In this document: positions 26,577-35,256 of the stretch, one piece after another
Numbering within the stretch: position 1 is the first letter of the stretch
Layout: every line of letters begins with the position of its first letter
Assembly (NCBI RefSeq): GCF_011604685.1
Contig: NZ_CP050063.1
Location: forward strand, 3,370,501 to 3,434,500
Length of the DNA: 64,000 nt
Direction: 5' to 3'
Origin: Spirosoma aureum
Lineage (GTDB): Bacteria > Bacteroidota > Bacteroidia > Cytophagales > Spirosomataceae
The notes under the pieces: generated by a model
Databases searched by the model: none
What the model saw: the letters and a program-made list of their open reading frames with translations, nothing else
What the model was told of the DNA's origin: nothing
Program-made: the position numbers and the translations under genes

Positions 26577-28364
26577 ATGAGTTATGATCTCCCTAAACCC
26601 CGCCGATTTACAATCACCATTCCTGAATTAGGAAAAGCTCAGGTAGTTGTCGAGCCAGTTTCTGGTAAACGGCCTGGCCTGATCATAAAGCCAGAACTAC
26701 GGAATCGACGAACATACAGCCGATTACAAAATTTAGATAAGTCAGTCGTTGTTCAGTTACGAGACGCTAAGGATCGGAAAGTCAGGTATCTGGCCGTAAA
26801 AAATCAGAAAATTGTTTTGTTGACTGATGCTCAGTTAAAGGAATTCAGATCAGAAAAATTAGCTGTTGAGCAGGTCGTTCGTAAACGAGGAAGAGAAATC
26901 AGTTCAAAACCATTAACGATTCGGTACACAGTTAGTGACTGTCCTGCTTTGGTCAAAGGGGAGAATATCCATACCGTATTGCTTGAATGGGAAGAAAATA
27001 CTGGCTTCGTCAATGGGAGTATTTCGCCGGAGCTTCGCTTCTTCAATGATAGAGGAAGAATTATTGTCGATGCCAACTCACAGAGCGATAATTCATTTAT
27101 TATCAGCCCCGATGATACACTAGATCCGCCTGTACCTCCCCATGCCTGTGCATCTACTGTAAACACGGTACTAGGCGAGTCGGATTACAAGACCTTGACT
27201 CCTGAAGATATTGACCACTACCGCCGATGGGCTAATGATTATACCGGGCCAACTGTAGCCGTCTTAGATACAGGGTTGAAATTTAATTTTAGAAATAAAG
27301 GAGGAGTCGAACCTCTGGATGGACCCTATTATTACCGGGACGCAAAAACTGGCGAACCACGGCATTTTGTTGTGGCGTTTCAGGAAGAACCGGACTCGAC
27401 CTGCCGCAACCTGCCTGGTAATCATATCGGTTATTGCGCGGTTTGCCGATATAAACAATCGGATTTTCTGCTACAGGCAACGGCAAACCAAATTAGTGCT
27501 GGATTGCCATGCCAGACAAAAGATATTTGTAACAGCCCGTTCGATGATCATCGTATTCTGGATAATACGGGTAAACTGCTGGATGGGCGACATGGTACAT
27601 CGATTGCAGCCATTATTCAGCAAAAAGCTGAGGTTCGTATTTTGCCCGTAAAAGCATTTGATAATCAGGGGTTCGGTACACTGTTTGATATGCTGAATGC
27701 GTTTAACTATATCCTGCATCGGCAACAAGCCGATAACATTCGAGTGGTGAATGCAAGCTGGATTACGGGTAGAGATGAGCCCCTGTTATTGCAAAAGGTC
27801 CAGCAACTGATGAGTGCTGATGTGTTTCTGGTGGCGGCTGCTGGTAACATTGGGCAATCGATCGATCCCAATTTAAATAATGTACCCTTATATCCGGCCT
27901 GCTACAGTACCGTTTGCCCCAATGTGATTACAGTTACAACAGCCGCCCGAACGTATCGGACCCAGACTGTGGGAAGTCGGACAAAAGCACCTACTTCGAA
28001 TGATCCACTTGAACAGGGATTGAACGAAGAGCGGCAACGGCGGACTATCCTGAAACAGTTTGGAATCGATGATCCAGCCATTCGGTTTCGTTTTGAGGGC
28101 CTGATCGCTGTTGAAAATTTCTCGACTACTTTTGTTAATATAGGAGTTGTTGGCGATGTGCAAGGGTATTTCAAGAGTCCCGTATTGGGTGGCGGACTGC
28201 TCAATGGTAGCTCATTTGCCTGTGGCTATGTATCGGCTGCAGTGGCCGAGGAACTCCGTACTCATTCGGCCTCTACCAGGGCGCAACTGATTGCAGCACT
28301 TACGAGCCGTGATACAATGCTTAAGAGCGAGGGCGTTAATGATGGACGCTATCTCCTTCCTTAA
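26577..28364 (+). CDS. Subtilisin-like serine protease (S8), no signal peptide, Cys-rich insertion
   Basis: The catalytic set is complete: D231 in VAVLDTGL, H339 in GRHGTSIAAI, oxyanion N424 in AAAGN, and S546 in NGSSFACG. A 200-residue N-terminal region of beta-rich sequence precedes the protease and matches nothing I know; it may be a prodomain or a recognition domain. There is no signal peptide or membrane segment, so it should be cytoplasmic unless exported otherwise. The D-to-H spacing is 108 residues, far longer than the about 32 of subtilisin. The insertion carries five Cys (C276, C287, C290, C312, C318), possibly metal-binding. The gene looks somewhat more AT-rich than its neighbours. 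It lies 21 bp after the anti-sigma-like gene. Confidence 0.9.
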   Translation: MSYDLPKPRRFTITIPELGKAQVVVEPVSGKRPGLIIKPELRNRRTYSRLQNLDKSVVVQLRDAKDRKVRYLAVKNQKIVLLTDAQLKEFRSEKLAVEQVVRKRGREISSKPLTIRYTVSDCPALVKGENIHTVLLEWEENTGFVNGSISPELRFFNDRGRIIVDANSQSDNSFIISPDDTLDPPVPPHACASTVNTVLGESDYKTLTPEDIDHYRRWANDYTGPTVAVLDTGLKFNFRNKGGVEPLDGPYYYRDAKTGEPRHFVVAFQEEPDSTCRNLPGNHIGYCAVCRYKQSDFLLQATANQISAGLPCQTKDICNSPFDDHRILDNTGKLLDGRHGTSIAAIIQQKAEVRILPVKAFDNQGFGTLFDMLNAFNYILHRQQADNIRVVNASWITGRDEPLLLQKVQQLMSADVFLVAAAGNIGQSIDPNLNNVPLYPACYSTVCPNVITVTTAARTYRTQTVGSRTKAPTSNDPLEQGLNEERQRRTILKQFGIDDPAIRFRFEGLIAVENFSTTFVNIGVVGDVQGYFKSPVLGGGLLNGSSFACGYVSAAVAEELRTHSASTRAQLIAALTSRDTMLKSEGVNDGRYLLP

Positions 28365-28450
28365 CTCCGTTAAGCATAAAAGATTCGTTTTCTTACTTAT
28401 ATTGACCAGATATGCTCAACTTTATGGAATAGGTAAGCTACTACCGTTCT

Positions 28451-31246
28451 ATGAGCTGTTTCAGACTATACGTACTAGTCAGTGTTGGGTTATGTATTAG
28501 CCTGACAAACACGGTTTACGGACAATGTCCATCGAAAAACCAATTTTATCAGTCAATCCAGACTATTTCAGCGCAAACTGATTTGGCCGGGCAGGTTAGT
28601 TCCTTCCAGAAATGGAAAGAACAGTGGGAGCACTGTGGCTATCCTGTTGATTCGACCTATGTAAACGGTTTGTTAGAATTGGGCCTGGCGCAGTTTAACC
28701 AGAATGAATTGGCTACCGCCATTCAGAATACCGAAAAGGCCATTCAGTTATGCAAAAGCCATCAGTCGGTCATGTCGGCTGATCAATTGGCAAAAGGGCT
28801 TTATCGATTAGGATTGATATTAAGCTTTCAGGGGAAGCCTAAAGAAGCTCAGGAAGCGCTGAATCAATCTGTCCGAGAGGGTAGTAAAGTACCAACAGCT
28901 GCCAAATGGGTTGGGAATGCGTATTTATATTTAGCCTTTGGCTATAATGCGGCCGGTGACTATCAACAGGCAGTAAGTACGGCTGAACGGGCCGAAATTG
29001 TCGCTCAGAGGACACACGATAAGCTACTATTGGCAAAATTAGTACAGGAGAAAGCAAAAGCGCTGACTCGATTAGCCAATTATGTAGCCGCCCGTAAAGC
29101 GGCTGAACTATCAATTAATCTGGTTCAGAATGATAAGTCACTTCAGGCTGCTGTTGCTACCGGGTATCGATTGCTTGGCAGCATTGCCGAAGGGCAGGGG
29201 CAAATTGCCGAGGCATTGCAATACGAACGCCGGGCTTTTGAGGTGTCGCGGGATAGTAAGGACCCCTATGCGCCCAATTATGCCGTGACATTGGGAATGC
29301 ATTATTACAAACAGCAGAAGTATGAGCAGGCTGCGCCCTATTTTAGATATAGCATTGACCACAATACCAGTCCGTACAACAAAGCGCAGTCGTTAGATAA
29401 CCTTGGGGCCGTGTATTGGAAACAGAAGCAGTTTATACCTGCTTTACGTTATTACCAAACTGGTCTTCGAACGATGCCAATTGGGTTTACCGATTCGCGA
29501 ATCGAGAAGTCGCCTTCTCTGGAAATTATTCGGCGGGCGGCCCGTAAACAATATCTGCTAACGATCATTCAGGACAAAGCGGATACCTGGCTCGATTTCG
29601 CCAAAGCTACAGATAATAACCGCCAACGGCTTCAATTCGCACTCGATACCTACAATGTTGCCGACCAGATTATCGACTTCATGCGCTGGGAGCAGACTGG
29701 TCAGCAGTCAAAACTCTACTGGCGGCAGAAAACGCGAGGGATCTACCAGCGAGCGATCGAAACATGCTATTTACTGGGCGATACTGAGCAGGCATTTCGC
29801 TTTTTAGAGAAAAGCCGGGCCGTGATGCTAGCCGACAAACTGAATGAACTCGGCGCACAACAGCAACTCTCTAAGCAACAGGCAGATGATGAACAACGGT
29901 TAAGGCAGACTGTTGGGGAGCAGCAGAATAAACTTGCCGGATTATCGCCCGATAGTGCCAGCTATGCATCTGTTCGCGACGCTCTCCTGGTTAAACAAGA
30001 TAGCTTAGAAGCGTTTCTGAAACAACTGGAAGCGACGAATCCGGCTTACTTCCGTTATAAATACGACAACACAACGTCAGCTCTCGCTGAACTGCAGCGT
30101 TACCTCAAAAAACAGTCGGGTTCGCTTGTTACGTATTTTGTGGGCGATAGTGCACTTTACGTCATGGGTGTAACCGGCGATTCGGTTATGTTTAAGCAGC
30201 AATCTGCCGGAATCTATAACCAGACACTTAGCCAGTTTGCCCCACTACTGAATAGCTCCGAAGCTATGAACAAACAGGCCAATGTCAGCCGGTTTCTGAC
30301 ACTGGGCAATAGCCTGTACCGACAGTTATTGGCTCCCTTGAAGCTACCTAAAGGGCGGGTAATCGTTTCGCCGGATGGTTTTTTTATTCCATTCGATGCT
30401 TTGAGCCGATCAACTGACCGCCCCGATTATGCTGTCAATGAATACGCATTCAGTTATGCGTATTCGGCCAGTTTACTGCTCAAAAACGGCATTATGCAAA
30501 AAACAGCACCGAGCTTCCAGAAGGCTGGCTTTCTGGGGGTTGCGCCGGTCGATTTTGCCCCCCGATTGAGTCAGGTCATGCTGTCAGGATCTGATATCGC
30601 CCTGAGTGCTATCGCCAGCCGATTCGATTCGCCCATGTTACTAACCCACAAAGCAGCTACACGAGCAGCATTCCAGCGGCAAGTCTCGGCCTATCCTGTC
30701 GTGCTTCTCTTTACCCATGCTGCAGCTGATAGTAGCAGTCAGGAGCCGATGCTCTATTTTGCCGACTCTACGCTACGGCTCTCCGAACTTGGCGATGGAG
30801 CCCTGCCCAATGCGCAGCTAGTGGTGCTGGCAGCTTGTAAAACCGGCATTGGGGCTAATCAGCAGGGCGAAGGCGTGTTCAGTCTGGCACGGGGTTTTTC
30901 GGCACTGGGTGTACCAAGCGTGTTAACGACACTGTGGAGCGTTCAAAACGAGGCTACCTATCAACTGACCAGTCTCTTTTATAAATACCTGGATGAGGGC
31001 TTGTCAAAGGATATTGCGCTTCAACGAGCCAAACAGGAATGGCTTACCAATGCAGAAGGTGTTAATCAGTTGCCTAATTATTGGGCTGGCCTGATCGTTA
31101 TCGGCGATACAGAACCGTTGTCGCGAACGAATTACTGGTTATGGATTGCGGGCGGATTATTAGTTTTACTGGGTGGGTTTGCAGCCTGGTGGTTCTGGCG
31201 AAAACGCCAGGTCAGGCCGTTAGTTTCATTCCCTCGCTCAGCTTAA
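28451..31246 (+). CDS. Exported TPR-CHAT cysteine protease with C-terminal membrane anchor
   Basis: CHAT proteins are caspase-like cysteine proteases of signalling and conflict systems. The N-terminus MSCFRLYVLVSVGLCISL to VYGQC is a signal sequence. Residues 70-470 are TPR repeats, for example LGLAQFNQNELATAIQNTEK. A coiled stretch follows at 470-525. The CHAT domain spans about 620-885, with catalytic H756 in LLFTHAAAD and C796 in VVLAACKTG, then GEGVFSLARGFSALGVPSVL and NYWAGLIVIGD. A transmembrane segment near 895-916 and a basic tail end the protein. The bulk should be periplasmic and anchored in the inner membrane. It ends overlapping a convergent exonuclease gene by 35 bp. Its substrate is unknown; the neighbouring TPR anti-sigma-like protein is a candidate. 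Confidence 0.9.
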   Translation: MSCFRLYVLVSVGLCISLTNTVYGQCPSKNQFYQSIQTISAQTDLAGQVSSFQKWKEQWEHCGYPVDSTYVNGLLELGLAQFNQNELATAIQNTEKAIQLCKSHQSVMSADQLAKGLYRLGLILSFQGKPKEAQEALNQSVREGSKVPTAAKWVGNAYLYLAFGYNAAGDYQQAVSTAERAEIVAQRTHDKLLLAKLVQEKAKALTRLANYVAARKAAELSINLVQNDKSLQAAVATGYRLLGSIAEGQGQIAEALQYERRAFEVSRDSKDPYAPNYAVTLGMHYYKQQKYEQAAPYFRYSIDHNTSPYNKAQSLDNLGAVYWKQKQFIPALRYYQTGLRTMPIGFTDSRIEKSPSLEIIRRAARKQYLLTIIQDKADTWLDFAKATDNNRQRLQFALDTYNVADQIIDFMRWEQTGQQSKLYWRQKTRGIYQRAIETCYLLGDTEQAFRFLEKSRAVMLADKLNELGAQQQLSKQQADDEQRLRQTVGEQQNKLAGLSPDSASYASVRDALLVKQDSLEAFLKQLEATNPAYFRYKYDNTTSALAELQRYLKKQSGSLVTYFVGDSALYVMGVTGDSVMFKQQSAGIYNQTLSQFAPLLNSSEAMNKQANVSRFLTLGNSLYRQLLAPLKLPKGRVIVSPDGFFIPFDALSRSTDRPDYAVNEYAFSYAYSASLLLKNGIMQKTAPSFQKAGFLGVAPVDFAPRLSQVMLSGSDIALSAIASRFDSPMLLTHKAATRAAFQRQVSAYPVVLLFTHAAADSSSQEPMLYFADSTLRLSELGDGALPNAQLVVLAACKTGIGANQQGEGVFSLARGFSALGVPSVLTTLWSVQNEATYQLTSLFYKYLDEGLSKDIALQRAKQEWLTNAEGVNQLPNYWAGLIVIGDTEPLSRTNYWLWIAGGLLVLLGGFAAWWFWRKRQVRPLVSFPRSA

Positions 31247-31829
31247 ACACTTCCTTCATACACCTGGCAGTGAGCACTGAGTCTTCCAGTGCATTATGAA
31301 AGCCATCTTCGCGAGAGAAGCCAAAGTAATTGGCAATGGCCGTCAAACTAAGCCGGTCCGGCACTTTGCGTCCGTTCGCTTTCAGGATTCGGAAGGTGAA
31401 ATAGGCCAGCGTATGCAGATCCAGCAAGACCCGCGAATACGGCCATTTAAGCTTCTCGTAACGATAGGCTTCCTTCAGAAAATTGATGTCATTGATAACG
31501 CTCTGGCCGCAGATAATCACGTCGCGAAGAAAGGGCGTCCGGTCTAATTGACCCTTGGGGACGCGAATGCCCAACTGCTGACAAATCCACTCTTCCAGTT
31601 CGGGCAAAACATCATAGATCATCGGCGCGTCTTCCAGATCGGCCAATGACAGATTATGGATCTTTTCAGAAGATGATGAAAAGGCGTCTTTATTTTCAGG
31701 ATACACATTGGTAAGATACTGACCCTTTTCGACCCAATTGTCATCGAAAAGGACGGCACCAATCTGAATAATTTCATTGTAATCCGGCTCTGGACCGGTC
31801 ATTTCGAGGTCAAGTACTAAAAAAGGCAT
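31212..31829 (-). CDS. DnaQ-like 3'-5' exonuclease (DEDDh)
   Basis: The 205-residue protein is a stand-alone DEDDh exonuclease domain. Motif I is VLDLEMTG with D7 and E9. Motif II is the CGQSVINDINFLKEA region. Motif III is FHNALEDSVLTARCM, with His and Asp in the expected HxxxxD spacing. No polymerase or extra domain is present, and length suits an oligoribonuclease or RNase T-like relative; the true substrate is unknown. It is convergent with the CHAT gene and their ends overlap by 35 bp (31212-31246). No TAnnTTTG element was found upstream. Confidence 0.9.
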   Translation of the reverse strand: MPFLVLDLEMTGPEPDYNEIIQIGAVLFDDNWVEKGQYLTNVYPENKDAFSSSSEKIHNLSLADLEDAPMIYDVLPELEEWICQQLGIRVPKGQLDRTPFLRDVIICGQSVINDINFLKEAYRYEKLKWPYSRVLLDLHTLAYFTFRILKANGRKVPDRLSLTAIANYFGFSREDGFHNALEDSVLTARCMKEVFKLSEGMKLTA

Positions 31830-32065
31830 ACGTAATTCGTTAACGATTTCGCCGAAAAGTTAACGGATTTATTTTTGAAAAATAGAGTGGAAAATTATAA
31901 GCCAGTTTTTCAGGAAATACCCGTTTTGGCTCGTTTGGGAAGTGCAATATCCGTAAGTATAACGAACAGTTCATTCTTGCTATTGTTTGCCTGGTTAGGG
32001 TGATTTGGTCGAAATCTGGTAACAAGTCTATAAAATTGATCCGCCAAAGCACCATGATTTATCGC

Positions 32066-32073
32066 TACTTTTG
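32066..32073 (+). promoter_or_regulatory. Candidate -7 promoter element for the CvfB-like gene
   Basis: TACTTTTG matches TAnnTTTG exactly and lies 28 bp before the ATG at 32101, giving a leader near 21 nt. A TTG at 32036-32038 is 30 bp upstream, slightly beyond normal -33 spacing. Confidence 0.5.
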
Positions 32074-32100
32074 CCCCGACGATACCAGTAAACTGAAGTT

Positions 32101-32943
32101 ATGATTGACATCGGTCGCATGAATACGCTTACCGCCCTGCGCGAAACCAGTGTTGGGTTTTTCCTGGGTGAACCAGGCTCTGAAAACCCGCAGGATGATG
32201 TATTGCTGCCCAATAAATACGTACCGACATCGCTGGCGGTTGGCGACGAAATCGAGGTATTTATCTATACCGATTCCGAAGATCGGCCCATTGCGACTAC
32301 ATTGACCCCGCACATCATGCGCGACGAATTCGCGCCCTTACCCGTAGTATCCGTTACGAATGTGGGTGCGTTTTTGAATTGGGGTCTGGAGAAAGATCTG
32401 CTCGTTCCTTATCGGGAACAAAGCCATCCGATGGTAGCAGGGCAGTGGTATGTGGTGTACATGTACCTCGATGAAGATACCGGTCGACTGGTCGCTTCCA
32501 GCAAAGTGAGCCGGTTTCTGGACGAGGATGTGTCAGATCTGTGCAAAGGCGATGAGGTCGATCTGCTGGCTTACGAACGAACGGATCTCGGTTATAACGT
32601 TATAATCAACGACCGCTATCAGGGTTTACTCTACCATAGCGGAATCTTTCGGCCCATACAAACCGGCGATCGGATGCCTGGCTTTATTAAGCATATTCGC
32701 GATGATAAGCTGGTTGATGTTAGTTTGCAGCAGGAGGGCTTTCAGAACATAGAACCCAATGCCCAGCGTATTCTGGACGAACTGAAGGCCAATAAGGGTT
32801 TTCTGCCTTTAAACGATCATAGCGATCCACAGGCCATACATCAGGCGTTGGAAATGAGCAAGAAGACCTTTAAAAAAGCCATTGGCGTGCTCTACAAAGA
32901 ACGAAAAATCGTGATTCAGACCGATGGTATTTTGTTGGTATAA
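32101..32943 (+). CDS. CvfB-family S1 RNA-binding protein
   Basis: The protein resembles the CvfB/YitL family, which consists of several S1-type RNA-binding folds and a C-terminal winged helix. Three OB-type segments are visible: the start to residue 75, the classic S1 segment VVSVTNVGAFLNWGLEKDLLVPY near 80-105, and YNVIINDRYQGLLYHSGIF near 165-185. The C-terminus has the winged-helix sequence EMSKKTFKKAIGVLYKERKI. Members bind RNA and modulate gene expression in Staphylococcus; the role here is unknown. It is monocistronic, with a good upstream promoter and a perfect hairpin terminator 3 bp after the stop. Confidence 0.88.
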   Translation: MIDIGRMNTLTALRETSVGFFLGEPGSENPQDDVLLPNKYVPTSLAVGDEIEVFIYTDSEDRPIATTLTPHIMRDEFAPLPVVSVTNVGAFLNWGLEKDLLVPYREQSHPMVAGQWYVVYMYLDEDTGRLVASSKVSRFLDEDVSDLCKGDEVDLLAYERTDLGYNVIINDRYQGLLYHSGIFRPIQTGDRMPGFIKHIRDDKLVDVSLQQEGFQNIEPNAQRILDELKANKGFLPLNDHSDPQAIHQALEMSKKTFKKAIGVLYKERKIVIQTDGILLV

Positions 32944-32945
32944 AA

Positions 32946-32980
32946 ATGGGGTGTCAGTTTTCAGGTAGCTGACACCCCAT
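32946..32980. terminator. Perfect 12-bp hairpin, shared terminator of convergent genes
   Basis: ATGGGGTGTCAG pairs exactly with CTGACACCCCAT around an 11-nt loop. A-rich and T-containing flanks suit use from both sides, for the CvfB-like gene and for the S9 peptidase gene that converges on it. Confidence 0.8.
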
Positions 32981-33005
32981 ATAATTTATACGCTAGTGCG
33001 AATAT

Positions 33006-34979
33006 CTATAGGCTTTCTCCCCAGATGTACTTGCTAAACCACCGGTAGTTCTCTTCCATGACCTGCCGCATCGGTTTAGGCTTCGTAATGCCATGACCAA
33101 AGCCCTTGTAGACGACCATTCTGACCGGCACACCCTTGTCTTCCAGAGCCAGCCGTAGCTCGTATGCATTGGCGATCGGTACGCGTTTGTCTAATTCGCC
33201 ATGCTGAATAAGCGTCGGTGTTTTAGCCCGATTGATGTAGCTGATCGGCGACGTTTTCTGGTAAATGTCGGCATTGTCCCAGGGCGTACCCTGCAGGTAT
33301 TGCCTCGTAAAAGGCGTAATATCGGTGTTCTGATAATAAGTTGCCCAGTTCGAAATACCCGCCCCAACCGACGTTGCCTTGAACCGATCGCTGTAGGTCG
33401 TGATAAACGCGGATATGTATCCTCCCTGGCTCCAGCCCATTGCACCAACTTTGTCTTTGTCGACCATTCCTTTTCCGATCAGATAATCGACACCTGAAAT
33501 TACATCGTCGTAATCGCCCAGACCCAGATTTTTGACATTCAATGAGCGGAATTTGCTTCCGTAACCTGCCGACCCCCGGTAGTTGGGCCGCAACACCAGT
33601 GCCCCCTTGTTTATAAATTGCTCAACCGGGTAGTATCGGTCGGCGGCAACCGATGGAAGATCGATACCCGTTGGACCCCCGTGAATAACGACCAGAAGCG
33701 GGTATTTACGCGCTGGATCGAAATTGGCGGGCTTAATCAAAATGCCTTCGATCACGTTACCATCGACCGATTTCCAACTGACAACCTCACGCGTAGCCGT
33801 CTTAAAAGGCTTTAACTGGGCACTCATGTCGGTGAGCGTTTTTGACACAAACTCGCGCACACCCGACGTTTGGATTTCGGCATATTGGTTCGGCATCGCT
33901 CCCACAAAGGCCATTTGTCGACCATCTTTGCTGAACGTGAATTGGGTTGCAATCAGGTTATCTGGTTTCGTCAGACATTCGGTTTTTAGCGTGGCGGGGT
34001 CAAGCCGAAAGAGGTGTGCTGCCGTTTTCTGATAACCGCTGAACAAAATACCATCGGCTGTCCATTCCAGAAGATTCGCGTTTTCGTCGAAAGTATTCGT
34101 CAGCATTTTAGGTGTACCTCCGGACACCGGGACAGTGGCAATCAGACGGTTGGTATAAAAATAAAATTCATTTTCATTCGCCGTTGTGAAGGCAATCTGC
34201 TGCCCATCGGGCGACCAGACCGGGTTTTGATCGGGACCTTTAAGCGATACGATTTTACGGGTTACGGTGTCGCCGAGAGTCAGTACGTATAAATCCGACG
34301 TATGGCTATTGATCAGGTCGGGGTTTTTCGACGCGTCGAACGCAATTTTCTGGCCATCGGGTGAAACGACAAAACTGCCTACCGAGAACCCTTCTCCTTT
34401 GGTCAGCGCTTTAGGCTTCGCGGGCTTTTCATTAGCGAGACTGTCGAGCAGATAGAGATGAACCATCTTGTAATCATCACGGACAACCTCATAATCGCTG
34501 TACTTTTCTTTACGCTCCTTATCGAGTTTGCCATCGGGCACAGTAGCCGAAAAGATAAGCTGCTTTCCGGTAGGCGACCATTTAAAAGCCGTCACACCCG
34601 TCTCGAATTTGGTCAATGGTCGTGCTTCTCCACCGGTTGGGCTTATCAGGTACAGCTGCGATTTATCGTCGCGCGTTGACAGAAAAGCCAGCCATTTTCC
34701 ATCCGGCGACCAGGCCGGACTACTATTCGATTTTTTGGAATTGGTGAGTTGAAACCGTTCGGGCGTAATCGTACTGGCGAGCCAGATGTCAGTATCGTAG
34801 GTATTATCGTCCCAATTGGTTTTTGTAAGCGTGTAAGCGACCCATTTGCCATCGGGCGACAGCTGTGGGTTCGATACGCTTTTCATGTCGATGGACTGCG
34901 TAATGCTTGGTGCCTGAGCCCATACAAAATCGAGGTTAACCAGAAAGGCCAGCACCTGAAGAAAGTACACTAATTTCAT
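33006..34979 (-). CDS. Prolyl oligopeptidase-family (S9) serine peptidase
   Basis: The protein is an exported peptidase: a signal peptide ends near VWAQAPS. A beta-propeller of WD40-like PD40 blades (SPDGKWVAYTL, WSPDGKWLAFLS, WSPTGKQLIFSA) covers about residues 25-380. The alpha/beta-hydrolase domain holds VIHGGPTG, the nucleophile S517 in GWSQGGY, Asp in HGELDKRVP and His in FGHGITKP. This matches the acylaminoacyl peptidase-like S9C group and should release dipeptides or acylated residues in the periplasm. It is probably transcribed alone. A large 48-bp inverted repeat lies upstream at 35066-35177. Confidence 0.92.
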   Translation of the reverse strand: MKLVYFLQVLAFLVNLDFVWAQAPSITQSIDMKSVSNPQLSPDGKWVAYTLTKTNWDDNTYDTDIWLASTITPERFQLTNSKKSNSSPAWSPDGKWLAFLSTRDDKSQLYLISPTGGEARPLTKFETGVTAFKWSPTGKQLIFSATVPDGKLDKERKEKYSDYEVVRDDYKMVHLYLLDSLANEKPAKPKALTKGEGFSVGSFVVSPDGQKIAFDASKNPDLINSHTSDLYVLTLGDTVTRKIVSLKGPDQNPVWSPDGQQIAFTTANENEFYFYTNRLIATVPVSGGTPKMLTNTFDENANLLEWTADGILFSGYQKTAAHLFRLDPATLKTECLTKPDNLIATQFTFSKDGRQMAFVGAMPNQYAEIQTSGVREFVSKTLTDMSAQLKPFKTATREVVSWKSVDGNVIEGILIKPANFDPARKYPLLVVIHGGPTGIDLPSVAADRYYPVEQFINKGALVLRPNYRGSAGYGSKFRSLNVKNLGLGDYDDVISGVDYLIGKGMVDKDKVGAMGWSQGGYISAFITTYSDRFKATSVGAGISNWATYYQNTDITPFTRQYLQGTPWDNADIYQKTSPISYINRAKTPTLIQHGELDKRVPIANAYELRLALEDKGVPVRMVVYKGFGHGITKPKPMRQVMEENYRWFSKYIWGESL

Positions 34980-35065
34980 TGTGAGAAGTGAATGGTTGAA
35001 AGAAACTCTCTAATATAAAGCCATTTGGGCAGAACTGCCAGCTTCTTTTTTCAGGGGAATAGATA

Positions 35066-35177
35066 CAGGACTTTTGCCTGGAGCCGTGCCACCGCAACCG
35101 CGGACGGTGGTTATCAGGAGCAGTATCGGTAACCACCGTCCGCGGTTGCGGTGGTACGGCCCCAGGCAAAAGTCCTG
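35066..35177. repeat. 48-bp inverted repeat forming a long hairpin
   Basis: Left arm 35066-35113 and right arm 35130-35177 match at 46 of 48 positions, with a 16-nt loop. Within each arm CCACCGCAACCGCGGACGGT followed by GG is itself partly palindromic. The GC-rich core differs from the AT-rich flanks. It lies between the starts of the S9 peptidase gene and the end of the FUSC gene. It looks like a dispersed palindromic element rather than a simple terminator, since no T run follows. Confidence 0.85.
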
Positions 35178-35256
35178 AGCTAACTTATCAGTGAGTTAGC
35201 TTTCAAGGGAATAAACCCCCATAGAGAGGAATTCCCTGATTCCTGCCGAAACTTAA

